Origin: JAOARY01 sp045345765
GTDB lineage: Bacteria; Bacillota; Clostridia; Peptostreptococcales; Peptostreptococcaceae
Assembly (NCBI GenBank): GCA_045345765.1
Contig: CP148265.1
Coordinates: 744,001 to 808,000, forward strand
Direction of reading: 5' to 3'
DNA: 64,000 bases
Below the pieces are notes generated by a model that ran no database searches, had not been told where the DNA came from, and saw only the letters and a list, made by a program, of their open reading frames with translations. A program made the translations under genes and the position numbers. This document shows, in pieces, positions 61,072 through 64,000 of the stretch. How positions within the stretch are numbered: position 1 is the stretch's first letter; the number at the start of each line of letters is the position of its first letter.

Positions 61072-62259
61072 TTATATATTAGCTTGTTCTTTCAAAGTTT
61101 TAGCTTTATCTGTTCTTTCCCAAGTAAATCCTTCTTCTTCTCTTCCAAAATGTCCGTAAGCAGAAGTTTTTGAGAATATAGGCTTTCTTAAATCTAAATC
61201 TTTAATTATAGCTCCTGGTCTTAAATCAAAATTAGCCTTTACAAGCTCTACTAATTTTTCTTCGGAAATTTTTCCAGTTCCAAAAGTTTCAACCATTATA
61301 GACACTGGCTCTGCAACACCAATTGCATAAGCTAATTCTATTTCACATTTTTTAGCAAGTCCCGCTGCAACTATGTTTTTCGCAACATATCTAGCTGCGT
61401 AAGCTGCTGATCTATCAACTTTAGTAGCATCCTTTCCTGAGAAAGCTCCTCCACCATGTCTTGAATATCCACCATAAGTATCTACTATTATCTTTCTTCC
61501 TGTAAGCCCTGCATCTCCATGAGGTCCACCAATAACAAATCTACCTGTTGGATTAACTAATATTCTTGTATTTTCATCCATTAACTCACTTGGTACTACT
61601 TCATTTATAACATACTTTATTAAATCTTTTTCTATTTGTTCTCTTGTAACATCTGGACAATGTTGAGTTGAAATAAGTATAGTATCTACTCTTACAACCT
61701 TATCTCCATCATATTCTACTGTTACTTGAGTTTTTCCATCTGGTCTTAAATAATCTAATACTTTTTGCTTTCTAACTTCTGCAAGTCTTCTAGCCAATTT
61801 ATGTGATAATGATATTGGCATTGGCATAAGTTCTTTTGTTTCATCACAAGCAAAACCAAACATTATCCCTTGGTCTCCAGCTCCTACTGCTTCAACATCA
61901 CCTTTTAATGTTCCTTCTTTACTTTCTAGAGCTTCATCAACACCCATAGCTATATCACTTGATTGTTCATCTAATGCAACTAAAACAGCACAAGTAGTTC
62001 CATCAAATCCATATTTAGCTCTATCATAACCAATTTCTCTAACTTTATTTCTTACTATTTTTTGAATATCAACATATCCATTTGTTGTAACTTCTCCACT
62101 TATTAAAACAAGTCCAGTAGTAACTGAAGTTTCACAAGCAACTCTTGAATTTGGGTCTTGCGCTAACATTGCATCTAATATTGCATCTGAAATTTGGTCA
62201 CAAACTTTATCTGGATGCCCTTCCGTTACTGATTCTGATGTAAATAATCTTTTAGCCAT
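61072..62259 (-). CDS. metK: S-adenosylmethionine synthetase
   Basis: Makes S-adenosylmethionine from methionine and ATP. The 395-aa protein has the family motifs TSESVTEGHPDKVCDQISDAILDAM, GAGDQGIMFGFAC and GGGAFSGKDATKVDRSAAYAARY, plus the C-terminal YGHFGREEEGFTWE. GGGAGG precedes the ATG. An S-box riboswitch in the leader would switch the gene off when the product is abundant. Confidence 0.98.
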   Translation of the reverse strand: MAKRLFTSESVTEGHPDKVCDQISDAILDAMLAQDPNSRVACETSVTTGLVLISGEVTTNGYVDIQKIVRNKVREIGYDRAKYGFDGTTCAVLVALDEQSSDIAMGVDEALESKEGTLKGDVEAVGAGDQGIMFGFACDETKELMPMPISLSHKLARRLAEVRKQKVLDYLRPDGKTQVTVEYDGDKVVRVDTILISTQHCPDVTREQIEKDLIKYVINEVVPSELMDENTRILVNPTGRFVIGGPHGDAGLTGRKIIVDTYGGYSRHGGGAFSGKDATKVDRSAAYAARYVAKNIVAAGLAKKCEIELAYAIGVAEPVSIMVETFGTGKISEEKLVELVKANFDLRPGAIIKDLDLRKPIFSKTSAYGHFGREEEGFTWERTDKAKTLKEQANI

Positions 62260-62394
62260 TATAATTCCTCCCTAAAAATTTATATTATTTTCCCGTTTTT
62301 TATATTATGTTTTTATCTTATTTATTAATACCCATTAAAATTATTAACTGATAATATTTTTATGATTCAAATTCGAAATTTAAAAATAAAAATA

Positions 62395-62422
62395 AAAAAA
62401 CTCCTTCAATTGAAAGGAGTTT
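62395..62422 (-). terminator. Riboswitch expression-platform terminator of metK
   Basis: AACTCCTTTC pairs with GAAGGAGTT around a short A/T loop, followed by seven U. It lies between the aptamer and metK and is the terminator formed when SAM is bound. Confidence 0.9.
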
Positions 62423-62544
62423 AAAAGCTACAACGCTCTTCCTCATCTTTCAAAGATCAAATCTTTAGCAGGATTTAGCACCTGTATATAAAAATACGGT
62501 TGCTGGGTTTCATCGGGCCAGTCCCTCCACCTCTCTTGATAAGG
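62395..62544 (-). ncRNA. SAM-I (S-box) riboswitch controlling metK
   Basis: The leader contains the S-box consensus: CTTATCAAGAGAGGTGGAGG, GGCCCGATGAAACCC with GCAACC, GGTGCTAAATCCTGC, and the closing GATGAGG that pairs with the opening CCTTATC (P1). The aptamer covers 62441-62544 and the terminator 62395-62422, with an antiterminator-capable segment between. SAM binding should favour early termination. Confidence 0.97.
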
Positions 62545-62612
62545 TTTATTCTATTTTAATGATATTTTATAATAACAGTTAAAAATTCATTTCTACTTAA
62601 CTTACTTTATAT

Positions 62613-62641
62613 ATGATAAGACAAAATATTAATAATGTCAA
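62613..62641 (-). promoter_or_regulatory. SigA-type promoter for metK riboswitch transcript
   Basis: TTGACA, a 17-base spacer and TATCAT, with transcription predicted about 60 bases before the aptamer. Confidence 0.78.
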
Positions 62642-62735
62642 TTAATTATTTTATATTATAAAAATATTTTTCTAAATCAATAATATAATTTTGATTTTTT
62701 TACAATCCTCTCATCCATATATAAAAAACAACCCC

Positions 62736-64000
62736 TTAATCTAATATATTCATATATCCATATTTTATTTTGTTATCTTCTACACTAAGAAGTAAATATC
62801 TATAATCAACCTTATAATTCCCTTTATCCAAATAATCAAACTCAGGAATTTCAAAATAATTAAGTTGACCTATTTTATATGCATTTAATTTATCTGAATT
62901 ATAAATAATATTTATATTTTTATCTTTTGATTTTTTTATAAGAATATCTCTTATATATGAATTTTCTAAATCAAAATTTAATCTGTCCTTAGATGATAAT
63001 ATAATAAAAATATTATCATATGAATCATCCTCTACTTCTTCTGTTAAAAATTCTATCTGTCCATCTTTATTGTAAATAACACCATGCTCATTATTTATTA
63101 TAATAAATTTATTATTCTCTTTCTTACTAACTTTCATAATATTATTATAATTATTTTGACCTTCTAAAAATTGCTTATTTTCATTTCCTATTATAAAAAC
63201 TTCATCAGCAAATTCATTTATTCTTTTTTCATATTTTTGCAATACCAAATTATTAAGTAGTGTACTCTTTGAATTTTTCATATTACCTACAAATGCAATA
63301 TCAAAACTATTTTCTAAATCCTCTTTATATATTATATTTTCATCATAATTTTTATTTTCTTCTTCATAATTTTTGCTTTGCTCTTCATTTTTTTTAGAAC
63401 CTTTTTCCTCTTCAAAAAAATCATCATCTTCGAATAATGAATCTTCTATATTGTCGTCTTCATTTTCTACTTTATTATTGTCTTCAATATTTTGATTACT
63501 TTCTACACTCACTTCTTCATTTTTTTTAGTTTTTTCTTCCAAAACAAAATAATTTTCATTTTCTTTTTTTTCTAATACTACAATATCAAAATCTATCTCT
63601 TCTCTTTTGTATTCAATTATAATTTTTCCATCATCTGTTTCTTCCTCTGGAATAAATTCAATATATTTATTTTGATTATCTTGTATTATATTAAACTCAC
63701 CATCTAAATTTTTAGTATCAAAATCCAAATCTTTTAAATCAACATCCATATTATTTTCATCTTCATCTAAAAATGATAATTTTATTTTTATTTTTTCTCC
63801 AACTAAAACAGTGTTTTTATCTATAAATCCATTTATTTCATCAAAACGCTCTAAATCCTCTTTTCTTTTTATAGCAATACCATTTAAAATTTTTCTTTCC
63901 TTAGGTAATCTATTTTCTATATCATCCAAAACCATAATTTGCGATGAACCACCACCATCTAGCACAATCCCATCTTCACAGTCTAATTCAAGAAGCAAAT
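62736..64000 (-). CDS. Phosphodiester-glycosidase (NAGPA) family protein, C-terminal part
   Basis: The 5' part lies beyond the window. The visible ~421 codons open with the end of a phosphodiester-glycosidase (DUF2233/NAGPA) domain: GIVLDGGGSSQIMV, and RKILNGIAIKRK as its closing strand; the apparent start near 63998 is an internal Leu codon. A beta-type domain (about 55-140) is followed by a very acidic low-complexity linker (about 160-225) and a C-terminal alpha/beta domain of about 180 residues beginning DIAFVGNMKNSKSTLLNN. The last domain is not identified with confidence. No nearby gene clarifies its job. Confidence 0.75.
   Translation of the reverse strand, partial: LLLELDCEDGIVLDGGGSSQIMVLDDIENRLPKERKILNGIAIKRKEDLERFDEINGFIDKNTVLVGEKIKIKLSFLDEDENNMDVDLKDLDFDTKNLDGEFNIIQDNQNKYIEFIPEEETDDGKIIIEYKREEIDFDIVVLEKKENENYFVLEEKTKKNEEVSVESNQNIEDNNKVENEDDNIEDSLFEDDDFFEEEKGSKKNEEQSKNYEEENKNYDENIIYKEDLENSFDIAFVGNMKNSKSTLLNNLVLQKYEKRINEFADEVFIIGNENKQFLEGQNNYNNIMKVSKKENNKFIIINNEHGVIYNKDGQIEFLTEEVEDDSYDNIFIILSSKDRLNFDLENSYIRDILIKKSKDKNINIIYNSDKLNAYKIGQLNYFEIPEFDYLDKGNYKVDYRYLLLSVEDNKIKYGYMNILD

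Noticed and set aside
63230..63330. P-loop GTPase domain in the C-terminal part of the glycosidase-family protein
   Set aside because: The loop reads GNMKNSKST, with Ser where the final Gly should be, and no G3 (DxxG) or G4 (NKxD) motif follows in order, so a GTPase is not supported.

Overview
The window is AT-rich (roughly 70-75% A+T by eye, higher between genes) and looks chromosomal, from a motile, low-GC Firmicute of the Clostridia/Tissierellia type. The pointers are purine-rich Shine-Dalgarno (SD) sites, frequent TTG/GTG starts, an S-box riboswitch on metK, a rotary V-type ATPase, SLH-domain and DUF1385 proteins, FliW/CsrA control and a prfA-prmC-DUF1385-tdk-rpmE-rho order. I cannot name the species. 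Every gene I support lies on the minus strand, so transcription runs from high to low coordinates.

Layout from low to high coordinate. 1-9.1 kb is housekeeping: an arginine-phosphatase-like gene cut by the window edge, tsaC/ywlC, prfA, prmC, a DUF1385 membrane protein, tdk, rpmE, rho with a short candidate leader ORF, glpX and fsa. 9.2-21.8 kb is envelope and accessory: a lone receiver protein, an SLH-domain protein, a tripartite-type efflux set (lipoprotein adaptor, RND pump, TolC-like protein), galU, a secreted YcdB-like protein and a flavin disulfide oxidoreductase. hpf follows. 22.7-31.3 kb is a complete V-type ATPase operon, transcribed H-C-I-K-F-E-A-B-D. 31.5-60.5 kb is a late-flagellar and flagellin-glycosylation island: a third Maf gene with an unknown 117-aa partner, yjfB, a FlgN/FliT-like chaperone, fliS, fliD, flaG, the pseudaminic acid genes pseG, pseI, a pseH-pseF fusion, pseC and pseB, two tandem maf genes, four flagellins, csrA, fliW, flgL, flgK, flgN, flgM and yvyF. 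comF, recD2 and a fifth, divergent flagellin-like gene close the island. metK under its SAM riboswitch and the 3' part of a phosphodiester-glycosidase gene end the window.

The genes fit together. Five or six sigma-28 (FliA/SigD)-type promoters can be read, in front of flgM, flaG, maf1, two flagellin units and the fifth flagellin. FlgM would hold that sigma factor and FlgN/FliT/FliS chaperone late substrates. FliW and CsrA would control flagellin translation: all four main flagellin leaders carry a GGA-loop hairpin just upstream of a GGA-containing SD. The Pse enzymes would make CMP-pseudaminic acid for transfer to flagellin by the Maf proteins.

The most unusual signals are a perfect 22-bp inverted repeat at the 5' end of the third maf coding sequence; a leader ORF plus hairpin in front of rho; roughly helically phased A-tracts upstream of the flagellin operon promoter; a 34-bp perfect palindrome upstream of fliW; and a long hairpin after fsa. 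I see no CRISPR array, transposase, phage gene, tRNA or rRNA. No wholly new multi-gene system can be proven from sequence alone.
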